A stretch of 64,000 nt of DNA. Origin: Spirochaetes bacterium RBG_16_49_21 (GTDB taxonomy: Bacteria > Spirochaetota > UBA4802 > UBA5550). Location: positions 1-64,000 of the forward strand of contig MIBJ01000022.1 of NCBI GenBank assembly GCA_001829495.1, given 5' to 3'. A program made the position numbers and the translations under genes. Each line of letters begins with the position of its first letter. Position 1 is the stretch's first letter. Positions 11,321-20,972 of this stretch are shown one piece after another. The notes below the pieces were generated by a model that saw only the letters and a list, made by a program, of their open reading frames with translations, was not told where the DNA came from and searched no databases.

Positions 11321-11402
11321 GTCGCTCCCCCTCTCGTATTATGTCTCATTATAGTATATTTTTTCGCCGCAGCGTTTTAATATTGAATTAGCCACAGAGG
11401 CG

Positions 11403-12626
11403 CTACAGATACTCCTCGAGCCATTTCTTCATTCTGCTGAAAAACCCCTTCGTCTGCTGCGGCACGAACTTCCCCGTCCGGACCCGGCTCATCTTGAGCC
11501 CGTACTTCAAAAGCCCGGCGCCGCACGCAAACTGCGGGGTCGCCACCCGGTCGGCCAGGCCCGCGACGTCGCGCGGCACGCCTATCCTGACCGGCATGTT
11601 GAACACCCGCTCGGCGGCCTCGATCGACCCTTCAAGCATGCTTCCTCCGCCGACGAGCACAATGCCTGCCGCCAGCATGTCCCTTTTCCCCGAGAGCGCG
11701 AGCTCGCGGTCCACCATCTCCATCATCTCGGCGACGCGGGGCTCGATGATCTGGGTCAGCTCCTGGCGCAGAAGCTTGCGCGGAGGCCTTCCGCCGACCG
11801 AGGGAACCTCCACGATCTCCGAGGGATCGACCAGGCTCAACACCGCGCACCCGTACTTTTTCTTAATGAGCTCGGCCGACTCTATAGGCGTCCTGAGTCC
11901 AATGGATATGTCGTTGGTCACGTGTATCCCGCCGATCGAGAGTACCGAGGAATAGGCGACGCCCCCTTCAAGGTACACGATGATGTCGATAGTGCCGCCG
12001 CCGATGTCCAGAAGCGCCACGCCGAGCTCCATCTCGTCCCGCGACAGTACCGCATCCGCGGCCGCCAGGGTATTGAACACGATATCGCGGTATTGAAATC
12101 CGGCCTTCTCCACCACCTTGATCATATTCTGTATGTTGGAGCTCGCTCCGGTGACTATATGCACCTCTGCCTCCAGGCGCACGCCGCTCATGCCGATCGG
12201 ATCCTTGACGCCGATCTGATCATCCACCGAAAACTCCTTGGAGAGCACGTGCAGAATCTCCCGGTCAACGGGGATCACGATCGCCTGGGCCGCTTCAATG
12301 ACCCGCTTCACGTCATGGGTCGAGATCGTCCGGGTTCTGCTCGATACCGCGACGACGCCGCGCGAGTTCTGTCCCTTGACATGCTGGCCGCTTATCCCCA
12401 CGATCACGTCGGTCGCCTCGTATCCGGCCATGAGCTCGGCCTCGTCAATCGCCTTGATCACGGACGCCGCGGTATTATCGATGTTGACGATGACCCCGTT
12501 TTTCAGCCCCTTTGAGGCGGCGACGCCCGCGCCGACCACCTCCATCTGGCTGTTCTCGTTTATCGCTCCGATGACCGCGCAGGTCTTCGTGGTCCCTATG
12601 TCCAATCCGACTAATACCTCTTCCAT
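11403..12626 (-). CDS. ftsA: Cell division protein FtsA
   Basis: VGLDIGTTKTCAVIG actin-fold phosphate-1 motif; upstream of ftsZ; C-terminal amphipathic FFSRMKKWLEEYL. Confidence 0.96.
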   Translation of the reverse strand: MEEVLVGLDIGTTKTCAVIGAINENSQMEVVGAGVAASKGLKNGVIVNIDNTAASVIKAIDEAELMAGYEATDVIVGISGQHVKGQNSRGVVAVSSRTRTISTHDVKRVIEAAQAIVIPVDREILHVLSKEFSVDDQIGVKDPIGMSGVRLEAEVHIVTGASSNIQNMIKVVEKAGFQYRDIVFNTLAAADAVLSRDEMELGVALLDIGGGTIDIIVYLEGGVAYSSVLSIGGIHVTNDISIGLRTPIESAELIKKKYGCAVLSLVDPSEIVEVPSVGGRPPRKLLRQELTQIIEPRVAEMMEMVDRELALSGKRDMLAAGIVLVGGGSMLEGSIEAAERVFNMPVRIGVPRDVAGLADRVATPQFACGAGLLKYGLKMSRVRTGKFVPQQTKGFFSRMKKWLEEYL

Positions 12627-12642
12627 ACGCTTCTCCTGCGAA

Positions 12643-13338
12643 TCACCTGATAATGGCCGCATTACCGGCTATGATTATCCGATCCGGGTATTGTCTGCGC
12701 CGGTCACAATACCCCGTGATGCACCGCAATTTTATAAAATCGCTCTCATCAGGCCTCAGGATAAAATCGGTCTTTCTTCCGCGCAAAAGTATCCTTATTT
12801 TTTCTTCATCAAGATATATTTCGGACAGCTCCCGGTATATCGGGGCATTGTTCCTCTTCACCCGGTCCAGCACCGCAAAAAGCCTCCTGACCGCGCTCTG
12901 TTGCAGATCGTCCCGGGCGTCCCGCTCGCTTATATGCAGTATCGGCACCTTCACCGCGTGCACGTCATTTCTCGAGAGTATGCGATAGCCGGAATCGAGC
13001 TCATAGATCAGGGATGTTCCCCCTTTTTCAACCGCAACGATCAGATGGGGCTTTTTCTCCGCGATGGTAATGATAAGGCTTGGGCCGCGCTCCTCGATCC
13101 GGTAGGTTTCAATAAAATAATTCCCCGCCAGTGCCTCATTGAGCGAGTCCGCATCGATAATGATGCCGTTCCCGGAAGACTTCAATCTCACTCCCCTGAT
13201 GATATCGTATTTGGACAGAAGCTTGAGCCCCCTGAATTCCACCGCCTTCACCTTCAGTATCCGATCCGGCCAGGCCGGCGCCGAAGCCGGGAACAGGAAC
13301 AGGAGCGGAACAATGATATGCATGATGCGCATTTTCAT
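12643..13338 (-). CDS. ftsQ: FtsQ/DivIB-type division protein (POTRA)
   Basis: N-terminal signal/TM, POTRA-like VKAVEFRGLKLLSKYDIIRGV; positioned between murC and ftsA. Confidence 0.8.
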   Translation of the reverse strand: MKMRIMHIIVPLLFLFPASAPAWPDRILKVKAVEFRGLKLLSKYDIIRGVRLKSSGNGIIIDADSLNEALAGNYFIETYRIEERGPSLIITIAEKKPHLIVAVEKGGTSLIYELDSGYRILSRNDVHAVKVPILHISERDARDDLQQSAVRRLFAVLDRVKRNNAPIYRELSEIYLDEEKIRILLRGRKTDFILRPDESDFIKLRCITGYCDRRRQYPDRIIIAGNAAIIR

Positions 13339-14711
13339 TTCAAAACACTCCGTATCTCCTCCACGATCCGGGGGGCGACTTTATATACGTCCCCGGCCCC
13401 GAGGGTGAGAACGATATCGTCCCGGCGCACGCAGCGCGCCACGCGTCCGGGAATATCCTCAAATTTCGGGATGATCTCAATGTCGCGGCCCCGGTGCCGG
13501 GCGACCGCCTCCTGAATGAGGCGGGAGGACACCCCTTCAATCGGCTGCTCGCCCGCCGGGTATATCTCGGTCAGGAAAACCTCATCCGCATCGGCGAAGC
13601 TTTGGCCGAATTCGTCCCAGAGGAGCTGCGTCCGGGTGTAGCGGTGGGGCTGGAAAACGACCACGATCCGCCTTCCGAGTTTTTTAAGCGCTTCCAGGGT
13701 GACGCGTATTTCGGTCGGATGGTGGCCGTAGTCGTCGTACACGGCCACGTTCCCCGCCTCGCCCACGAGCTCAAGCCTGCGGCCGACGCCCCGGAACTCG
13801 GCCAGCCCCTGCCTCACCGCATCAAACGTAAGGCCGAGCTCCAGAGCAACGGCGATCACGGACAGGGAATTGACCACATTGTGGTTGCCGAGCTGCCGGA
13901 TGGTCACCCCGCCCAGAGCCTCGCTCCGGTACAGGCATTGGTACCGGGTCTCGCCGTTGAGCATGGAGATGTCCCGGGCCCTGAAATCAGCCTCCCCGGA
14001 CAGACCGTACGTGACGAAGGGGCGCTCGACCCGGGGGAGCATCTCCCGGAGCACGGTATCGTCGATGCAGAGCACCGAATATCCGTAGAAGGGGATATTA
14101 TTCATGTAGGATAAAAACGCGTCCTTGAGCCCCTCAAAGTATTTGTAGTGATCGAGATGATCCGCGTCGATGTTGGACACGATCCCGATGCAGGGCAGGA
14201 GCTTCAGGAATGAGCCGTCCGACTCGTCAGCCTCGAACACGATGTAGTCGCCCTCGCCCACCCGGGCGTTGGTGTTGAAGTTCAGCACCTTGCCGCCAAC
14301 CACCGCGGTCGGCTTGATGCCGCAGTGATAGAGCACATAGGAGAGCATCGAGGTGATGGTGGTCTTCCCGTGGGTTCCGGCGACGCCGATGCCGTACTTG
14401 AGCCGCACCAGCTCCGCGAGCATCTCCGAACGGTGTATGACGGGGATACGCCGCTTCCGCGCCTCTATGAGCTCGGGATTGGCGGACTTGATGGCGCTCG
14501 AGGTGACGACCACGTGGCAGTCCCTGATATTGGACGGATAATGGCCGATAAACACCTCGGCGCCCAGGGATTTGAGCCGCCGGGTCTGGTCCGATTCGAC
14601 CAGATCGGAGCCCGACACATCATACCCGAGGTTGATCAGGATCTCGGCTATCCCGCTCATCCCGATCCCGCCGATTCCGATAAAGTGCATTTTTTTCGAG
14701 TTTCGAAACAT
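13335..14711 (-). CDS. murC: UDP-N-acetylmuramate--L-alanine ligase
   Basis: HFIGIGGIGMSGIAEIL; GTHGKTTITSM; Mur ligase central and C-terminal domains. Confidence 0.97.
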   Translation of the reverse strand: MFRNSKKMHFIGIGGIGMSGIAEILINLGYDVSGSDLVESDQTRRLKSLGAEVFIGHYPSNIRDCHVVVTSSAIKSANPELIEARKRRIPVIHRSEMLAELVRLKYGIGVAGTHGKTTITSMLSYVLYHCGIKPTAVVGGKVLNFNTNARVGEGDYIVFEADESDGSFLKLLPCIGIVSNIDADHLDHYKYFEGLKDAFLSYMNNIPFYGYSVLCIDDTVLREMLPRVERPFVTYGLSGEADFRARDISMLNGETRYQCLYRSEALGGVTIRQLGNHNVVNSLSVIAVALELGLTFDAVRQGLAEFRGVGRRLELVGEAGNVAVYDDYGHHPTEIRVTLEALKKLGRRIVVVFQPHRYTRTQLLWDEFGQSFADADEVFLTEIYPAGEQPIEGVSSRLIQEAVARHRGRDIEIIPKFEDIPGRVARCVRRDDIVLTLGAGDVYKVAPRIVEEIRSVLK

Positions 14712-15817
14712 TATCCTATTTCTCCCAAAATATCCTCCACAATAACCTTCGACGCATCAACCTTCGCCAGGGACAATGCCCGTTCCGCCATCCGCTTAAG
14801 CGCGCGCGGATTGTTCAGCAGATCGAGCAGCAGGGGCATCACTTTCTCAGGCGCCGCCTCCGCGCTCCCCACCTTGACCGCGGCCCCCGCCCGGGCGAAT
14901 TCGTCCGCGTTTTTTTCCTGATGGTTGTCGGCTGCGTAGGGAAAGGGAATCTGTATCGACGGAAGGCCCATGGCAGCCAGCTCCATCATGACGCCGGCTC
15001 CGGACCTGCTTATGGCGACATCCGCTGCCCGGTACGCCAGGCCCACCTGATCGATAAAGGGCGAGAGATATACCGACCCGCCTTCAATTTCATTATGGAT
15101 CCTCTCCTTATAATTATGATACGACAATTCGCCGGTGCTCCAGATTATGCCCACGCTTTTGAGCTCCTCCGGATACGCTTTCTTAAGCCTGAACACGAGC
15201 TCGTTGATGCTCAGGGCTCCCTGGCTGCCGCCTATGACCAGAATCACCCGGCTTGCGTGTCCCAGATTGAACGCCTTTCTTGCCGCCTCCTTGCGCGCAT
15301 CGACCATTACCTTTTTTCTGATCGGGTTTCCGGCATGAAGATACTTGTCCTTTTGATTCAGATAGAGCGCGGCGGCAGCGAAGGTGCCGTATATCTTCCG
15401 CGCATGCTTTTCAAAAAATTTCGTGACCCTGCCCGGAACGGAATTCTGCTCGCACAGATACAGGGGAACCTTCATCATCCGCGCCGCGAACAGGGCGGGT
15501 GCGGACGCGTATCCGCCCATGCCGATAACCGCCGCCACATTATATTTTTTCATAAGCCCCCGCGCGAACAGGACCGCGCCGGCGAAGGCAAAGGGAAAAG
15601 TCAGAAGCCGCGCCGGGTTTTTCGAAAAGTGCGGCGCATGGTACAGGTTCAGATCATCACGGGCTATGTCGTTGAGCGAGGAAAAACGCGCGTCGCGCCT
15701 TCCCGCAAGGAAGAGAGCGCGGACTCCCGCATTCCTGAACTCTTCATACAGGGCCAGGCCGGGACTGATGTGGCCGCCCGTGCCTCCTGCGGCGATAAGT
15801 ACGCCTGCCTCATTCAT
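14711..15817 (-). CDS. murG: UDP-GlcNAc:lipid intermediate GlcNAc transferase
   Basis: AAGGTGGHISPGLAL; GGSQGALSINE; SRSGAGVMMELAAMGLPSIQIPFPYAADNHQ. Confidence 0.96.
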   Translation of the reverse strand: MNEAGVLIAAGGTGGHISPGLALYEEFRNAGVRALFLAGRRDARFSSLNDIARDDLNLYHAPHFSKNPARLLTFPFAFAGAVLFARGLMKKYNVAAVIGMGGYASAPALFAARMMKVPLYLCEQNSVPGRVTKFFEKHARKIYGTFAAAALYLNQKDKYLHAGNPIRKKVMVDARKEAARKAFNLGHASRVILVIGGSQGALSINELVFRLKKAYPEELKSVGIIWSTGELSYHNYKERIHNEIEGGSVYLSPFIDQVGLAYRAADVAISRSGAGVMMELAAMGLPSIQIPFPYAADNHQEKNADEFARAGAAVKVGSAEAAPEKVMPLLLDLLNNPRALKRMAERALSLAKVDASKVIVEDILGEIG

Positions 15818-16965
15818 TCCAGCACCCCTTCATGAAGATTCACCTCCTGGTGCATGGCCCCCCGATAGCGCGAGATGTTCAATAAAATGCCGGCAGCGAT
15901 CATGTTGGACAACAGCGACGACCCGCCGTAGCTTACAAAGGGAAGCGGTATACCCGCGGTGGGGAGCACGCCGGCCACCACCCCCATGTTGATGAAGGCC
16001 TGGACCGCAATCATGAGGCTCAAGCCCATCGCCAGGAGCCGGCCGAAATTGTCCTGCGCGCCCGAGGAGATGACGATCCCCCTCCAGAGGATGACCAGGA
16101 AGAGAAAAGCGATGATCACCGTGCCTGCAAGCCCCGCTTCCTCGGCAATGACCGCGTATATGAAATCGGTATGGGGCTCCGGGAGCCGGGAAAGCTTCTG
16201 GGCGCCGTTGCCGAGCCCCACGCCGAACAGCCCTCCCTTCTTAAAGGCAATGAACGACTGTATGATATGATAGCCGATTCCGTACCGGAACTCCCATGGA
16301 TCCAAAAAGGCGAGGATCCGCTCCCTCCGGTATTCCACCAGGTAAATGAGAAGGTAGAACATCGGAATGCTGATGATGGACAGGGAGATAATGTAGATAA
16401 ACGGGAATCCGGACACGAACAGGATGAACACTGAAACCGCCAGGATATCCATCGCAGTGCCGAAATCGGGCTGGAGCATTATCATTAAAAAGACGGCGGA
16501 CACGATGAGGACCGGGACGAGAATCTGGACAAAGCGGTCTCCCTTATCGGAGGAAAACACCTTGGCGAGGTAGATCACCATGAATAGCTTGACGAATTCG
16601 GACGGCTGCAGCGACAAGGCCCCGGCACCCACCCATCGCGCCGAGCCCTTGGCGCTGTGGCCGATCCCGGGAACGAACACGAGCGCCAGAAGCACGAAGG
16701 AGAAGACGAGCATGATTTTAGTCAGCTTCAGGTAGCCGCGGTAATCGATCTCCTTGAGGACGAGCATGAGCATAAACCCGGCGGCGAACCAGAGGCTCTG
16801 CTTTTTTAAAAAATAATAGGAATCCCCGAACTCCTTCATTGCAAAAACGGCGCTTGCCGAGTAGCTCATCGCGATCCCGATTCCCGCCAGGGTCAGTATC
16901 GCCAGGAAGAAGATCAGGTCCGGCTCTTTCGAGCGCCGCGTGTCGATGAAAAATTTCAGGTCCAT
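15814..16965 (-). CDS. ftsW: Lipid II polymerase/flippase family FtsW
   Basis: SEDS family: multi-TM; VGLGNGAQKLSRLPEPHTDFIYAVIAEEAGL; GIPLPFVSYGGSS. Confidence 0.95.
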   Translation of the reverse strand: MDLKFFIDTRRSKEPDLIFFLAILTLAGIGIAMSYSASAVFAMKEFGDSYYFLKKQSLWFAAGFMLMLVLKEIDYRGYLKLTKIMLVFSFVLLALVFVPGIGHSAKGSARWVGAGALSLQPSEFVKLFMVIYLAKVFSSDKGDRFVQILVPVLIVSAVFLMIMLQPDFGTAMDILAVSVFILFVSGFPFIYIISLSIISIPMFYLLIYLVEYRRERILAFLDPWEFRYGIGYHIIQSFIAFKKGGLFGVGLGNGAQKLSRLPEPHTDFIYAVIAEEAGLAGTVIIAFLFLVILWRGIVISSGAQDNFGRLLAMGLSLMIAVQAFINMGVVAGVLPTAGIPLPFVSYGGSSLLSNMIAAGILLNISRYRGAMHQEVNLHEGVLE

Positions 16966-18344
16966 GACAGCTCTCCGCTCTGAAGCCGGTGGAAAGATTT
17001 TTTGAACTCCTCCCCCCGCTCCTCATAATCCTTGAACATGTCAAAAGAGGCGCACGCCGGCGAAAGGAGGATCACGTCGCCCTCCCCGCTGGCCCGCATG
17101 GCCTTGACTACCGCGTCGTCCAGGGTTTCGGCCGGCACCTGGTCATGCCCCTTAAAGATCCGGGAAAAATAATCCTTTGATTCGCCGATGAGCACCAGGG
17201 TGCGTACCGTGCCGTCGAGCCCTGCCGCGAGCCGCGAATAGTCATCCCCCTTTGTTCTGCCGCCCAGAATGAGCACGCCCTTGCCGCGGAGGCTCCTGAG
17301 CGCGGTGAGCACCGCGCTCACCGTGGTGGCCTTGGAGTCGTTGATGAATTCCCTTCCCTTAAAACTGCCGATCCTCTCCAGGCGGTGCTCGAGCCCGGAA
17401 AAAGAATACACGGCTTCCGCGATCCTTTCATAGTCAGGGAGCATTTCTTTTTTACGCATGACCGACTGCACCGCCAGTACCGCTGCCATGGCGTTCTGTA
17501 CGTTGTGCATGCCCATGATCCGCAGCCTATCCGCCTCAAGGATTTTCCTATCACCTTCTTTTATATGCACGGCCCCGTTATGATAATAGATATCGCCTCT
17601 CCTTTCCTCAATGGAAAACGCGAGCGTCGACGCGTTGACCAGCGACGCGCCGCTCCGCGCAATCGGATCGTCCCTATTATAGATAAAGCAATCCCCGGCA
17701 TCCTGGTTCATGGAAATCCTCATCTTGGCCTGAAAATAGTCCTCCATGCTATTGTAACGGTCGAGGTGGTCGGGCGCCACGTTCAATAATACGGCCACAT
17801 CAGGCCTGAAAAGCGCAATGGTCTCCAGTTGGAACGAGGAGAGCTCGGCTACGATCACCGAATTATCCGACGTCTTCCCCGCAAAGCTGATGAGGGGCGT
17901 CCCGATGTTGCCGCCCACGAGTGTTTCCATCCCCATCCTGGTCAAGATATGGCCGGTTAAAGCGGTGGTGGTGGATTTACCGTCGGTGCCGGTTATGCCC
18001 ACGATCATCCCCCTCAGGTATCTGAAGGCGAGCTCCACCTCAGCCATGACCGGCATCTTCCTCCGGATCGCCTCAGCCACCAGCGGAACGGTTACGGGAA
18101 CGCCCGGGCTCACGATCAGGGCGTCGAATCCCTCATTGAGAAGCTCCGGCTTCTGTTCCCCGGTAACGACGCGCACCGAGGGATCCACCTTGGGAAGCAC
18201 ATCGCCAAGCTCCGCACTGCTCTTGCTGTCCGACGCCACCACGATCGCTCCCCTGCCGGCAAGGAAATTCGACACCGCGACCCCGGTGCGGTATCCTAAT
18301 CCGACAACCAGAGCTTTTTTTATGTTATTATCAGAACCAATCAT
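16956..18344 (-). CDS. murD: UDP-N-acetylmuramoylalanine--D-glutamate ligase
   Basis: GITGTDGKSTTTALTGHIL; NDSKATT; start set at MIGSDNNIKKALVVGLG because the longer ORF runs through a repeat tract. Confidence 0.95.
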   Translation of the reverse strand: MIGSDNNIKKALVVGLGYRTGVAVSNFLAGRGAIVVASDSKSSAELGDVLPKVDPSVRVVTGEQKPELLNEGFDALIVSPGVPVTVPLVAEAIRRKMPVMAEVELAFRYLRGMIVGITGTDGKSTTTALTGHILTRMGMETLVGGNIGTPLISFAGKTSDNSVIVAELSSFQLETIALFRPDVAVLLNVAPDHLDRYNSMEDYFQAKMRISMNQDAGDCFIYNRDDPIARSGASLVNASTLAFSIEERRGDIYYHNGAVHIKEGDRKILEADRLRIMGMHNVQNAMAAVLAVQSVMRKKEMLPDYERIAEAVYSFSGLEHRLERIGSFKGREFINDSKATTVSAVLTALRSLRGKGVLILGGRTKGDDYSRLAAGLDGTVRTLVLIGESKDYFSRIFKGHDQVPAETLDDAVVKAMRASGEGDVILLSPACASFDMFKDYEERGEEFKKSFHRLQSGELSWT

Positions 18345-18480
18345 TCTTTTATCATTAGTCCAAATTGAATCTTTTTCCCCCTCCCTCGATGGGAGGGGCC
18401 AGGGGAGGGTGATTCGAAACTGGTCTTGCTGATCAAGCTTAATCACCCCCACCCCGACCCTCGACCCTTATTATTACATA

Positions 18481-19566
18481 TTACAATATCTTCAACGAGC
18501 TCAACCCCAGAATCGCGAGTATTATCCCCAGTATCCACATCCGGACCACCACCTTCTGCTCCGGCCATCCGGAAAGCTCGAAATGGTGATGGAGCGGCGA
18601 CATCTTGAACACCCTCCTGCCCCTGAGCTTGAATGAGGCCACCTGTATGATCACCGACATCACCTCCATGACAAAAACCCCGCCGACGATGAAGAGAAAA
18701 ATCTCTTTTTTGATCATAACCGCGACGATGCCGATGATGCCGCCGAGGGCGAGCGACCCGGTGTCGCCCATGAAAACAGCGGCGGGATTGCTGTTGAACC
18801 AGAGAAACCCGAGGGAGGCTCCCACCAGCGCCGCAAGATACACGGTTATCTCCGCCGCTTCAGGGATATAGGGTATCCTCAAATAGGCGGCGATTCTGTT
18901 GTGCCCGGTCAGATACGCCATAATACCGAGGCTTACGCCCACGGTGACGACCGAGCCGATCGCAAGGCCGTCAAGGCCGTCCGTGAGATTGACCGCGTTG
19001 GTGGCGGCCACGATTACAACCACCGCGAAGATGATCCAGAATATCCTCATGTCCGCCAGTTCTTCATTGATGAAGGGAACATAAAAGTTCGACACCTCTT
19101 CCTTGTTTGAGGGGAAATAATAGATGATCAGCACAGCCGCAAGGGCGATGAGAATCTGAAACAGGAGCTTCAGCCTCGCCGGTATCCCCTCCTTTTTCTT
19201 TAATACGGACTTGATATAGTCGTCGACAAAGCCGAGCGCGCCCAGGAGCACGGTGGCGCTGATGAGGATCATCAGATACAGGCTCTTGAAGTTTCCCCAT
19301 AGTATAATGGAAGCAAGAACCGAACCTATTATGATGATCCCGCCCATCGTGGGAGTGCCCGCCTTCCGCTTATGCGTTTCCGGTCCGAGCGCCCTGATCT
19401 CCTCCCCCAGGTTAAGCGCCGCCAGACGCCGTATTGCCAGGTTGCCCAGGATGAGCACCAGGAGGAGGGCGGTAAGCGCGGCATACGCAGACCGGAACGT
19501 GATATACTGAAACAGCCGTAAGAATGACAGGTATTCCTTGAGCGGCAGTATAAAATGATATAACAT
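18481..19566 (-). CDS. mraY: Phospho-N-acetylmuramoyl-pentapeptide transferase
   Basis: KAGTPTMGGIIII; NAVNLTDGLDGLA; FMGDTGSLALGG; SPLHHHFEL. Confidence 0.97.
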   Translation of the reverse strand: MLYHFILPLKEYLSFLRLFQYITFRSAYAALTALLLVLILGNLAIRRLAALNLGEEIRALGPETHKRKAGTPTMGGIIIIGSVLASIILWGNFKSLYLMILISATVLLGALGFVDDYIKSVLKKKEGIPARLKLLFQILIALAAVLIIYYFPSNKEEVSNFYVPFINEELADMRIFWIIFAVVVIVAATNAVNLTDGLDGLAIGSVVTVGVSLGIMAYLTGHNRIAAYLRIPYIPEAAEITVYLAALVGASLGFLWFNSNPAAVFMGDTGSLALGGIIGIVAVMIKKEIFLFIVGGVFVMEVMSVIIQVASFKLRGRRVFKMSPLHHHFELSGWPEQKVVVRMWILGIILAILGLSSLKIL

Positions 19567-19578
19567 CTGAATCTTCTC

Positions 19579-20967
19579 CTAGGTTATTCCGAGCACTACG
19601 TCTTCCATTTTCATTGAGCGCGACCCTTTGACGAGAATCACGTCATGGACATCGATGATCTTCTTCAAGACAGCGGCCAGATCCTCTTTGGTTTCAAACT
19701 GCTTTATATTACTGCGGTCGAGTCCGGCCCCGGCCGCGCCTTCCGCGTAGAACCGGGCCATATCGCCCCACACCAGGAGCATTTCGAAATCGTTCTCGGC
19801 CACGGCCCTGCCGCTTTCTCTATGATAGAGCGGAGCCGCATCCCCGAGCTCCTTCATGTCGGAGAGCACCGCTATCTTCCGCTTTTCCGGAAAAACCTCC
19901 CGTGCGGAGCGAAGCGCGTACGCGAGCGAAAGCGGATTGGAGTTATAGCTGTCGTTGATCACCAGATAACCCCGGTCGATGATCTGGCTCCTCCCCTCCA
20001 CGCTTCCGAGGCGCTCCAGCGCTTCGCGCATATTCGCCGGGGACACGCCATATTCACCGGCCACGGCAACGGCGGCGACCGCATTATACACGTTATGAAT
20101 CCCATACAGGGGCGGCCGGAGCTCTTCGCCGCCGAAAACAACCGAAACGCTGTCCCGGTAAAGGGCGTAGGAATCAGGATAAATATCAGCCGTATCGGAC
20201 AGCCCGAAGGTCTTGACCGCAAGCCCCAGCCCGGCCGCCTTCCGCGCGATGAGATCCAGGCAGTTCATGTCGCGGTTCAGGAGCAGCGTTGATCCCTTTT
20301 TCATGCCGTGCAGGATCTCCGATTTCGCCAGAGCGACATTCTCCAGGGTGCCCAGGAATTCGAGGTGTCCCTCGCCCACGTTCGTGATGAGAGCCGTGTC
20401 CGGCCGCGCGATCCGGGAAAGCCGGTCCAGCTCCCCGGAATGATTCATCCCCATCTCGATTACCGCCATTTCATGTGAATCTTTCAGCCCGAGCAGGGTT
20501 ACGGGCACGCCGATCTCATTGTTATAGTTCTTTTCATTCTTCAGGCAGTTCCCGGCCGTACTGAGCAGCGCATACACGAGCTCCTTGGTCGTGGTCTTGC
20601 CGCTCGTGCCGGTGATGCCGATCACCGCCGGGGCCATCCGCTCCCGGTGATGCGCGGCGATCGCGCCCAGGGCCTTCAGGGTGTCGTCGCACCGGATCTC
20701 CGCGATATCGTTTCCGGCGGCCACGTCCGTATATCCGTCCCTCATGGCGAGAAAGGAGCTGATCCTTCTTTTTTCCGAAAGAGGCCTGATGAAATCGTGG
20801 CCGTCGAACTTTCCGCCGACAAGCGAAATGAACAGATTGTTTCTCCCGAGCTCGCGGGAGTCGGTGGTAATGGTTTCTATGACCATGGCGGAGTCCCCGC
20901 TTCTGATCTTCCCCCCGCACCGCTGTGCTATTTCCCCTACCGTCGATGTATGATCTACTATCACCAT
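19579..20967 (-). CDS. murF: UDP-N-acetylmuramoyl-tripeptide--D-alanyl-D-alanine ligase
   Basis: GITGTSGKTTTKELVYALL; INDSYNSNPLSL. Confidence 0.96.
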   Translation of the reverse strand: MVIVDHTSTVGEIAQRCGGKIRSGDSAMVIETITTDSRELGRNNLFISLVGGKFDGHDFIRPLSEKRRISSFLAMRDGYTDVAAGNDIAEIRCDDTLKALGAIAAHHRERMAPAVIGITGTSGKTTTKELVYALLSTAGNCLKNEKNYNNEIGVPVTLLGLKDSHEMAVIEMGMNHSGELDRLSRIARPDTALITNVGEGHLEFLGTLENVALAKSEILHGMKKGSTLLLNRDMNCLDLIARKAAGLGLAVKTFGLSDTADIYPDSYALYRDSVSVVFGGEELRPPLYGIHNVYNAVAAVAVAGEYGVSPANMREALERLGSVEGRSQIIDRGYLVINDSYNSNPLSLAYALRSAREVFPEKRKIAVLSDMKELGDAAPLYHRESGRAVAENDFEMLLVWGDMARFYAEGAAGAGLDRSNIKQFETKEDLAAVLKKIIDVHDVILVKGSRSMKMEDVVLGIT

Positions 20968-20972
20968 AGCAC

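Noticed and set aside
12238-13515. 425-aa plus-strand ORF across ftsA/ftsQ/murC
   Set aside because: Antisense to three conserved dcw genes; GC-rich shadow frame.
18345-18452. N-terminal extension of MurD
   Set aside because: The extra 36 codons (TLPWPLPSREGEKD) come from a dispersed C/G-rich repeat tract; the normal MurD start is at 18344.
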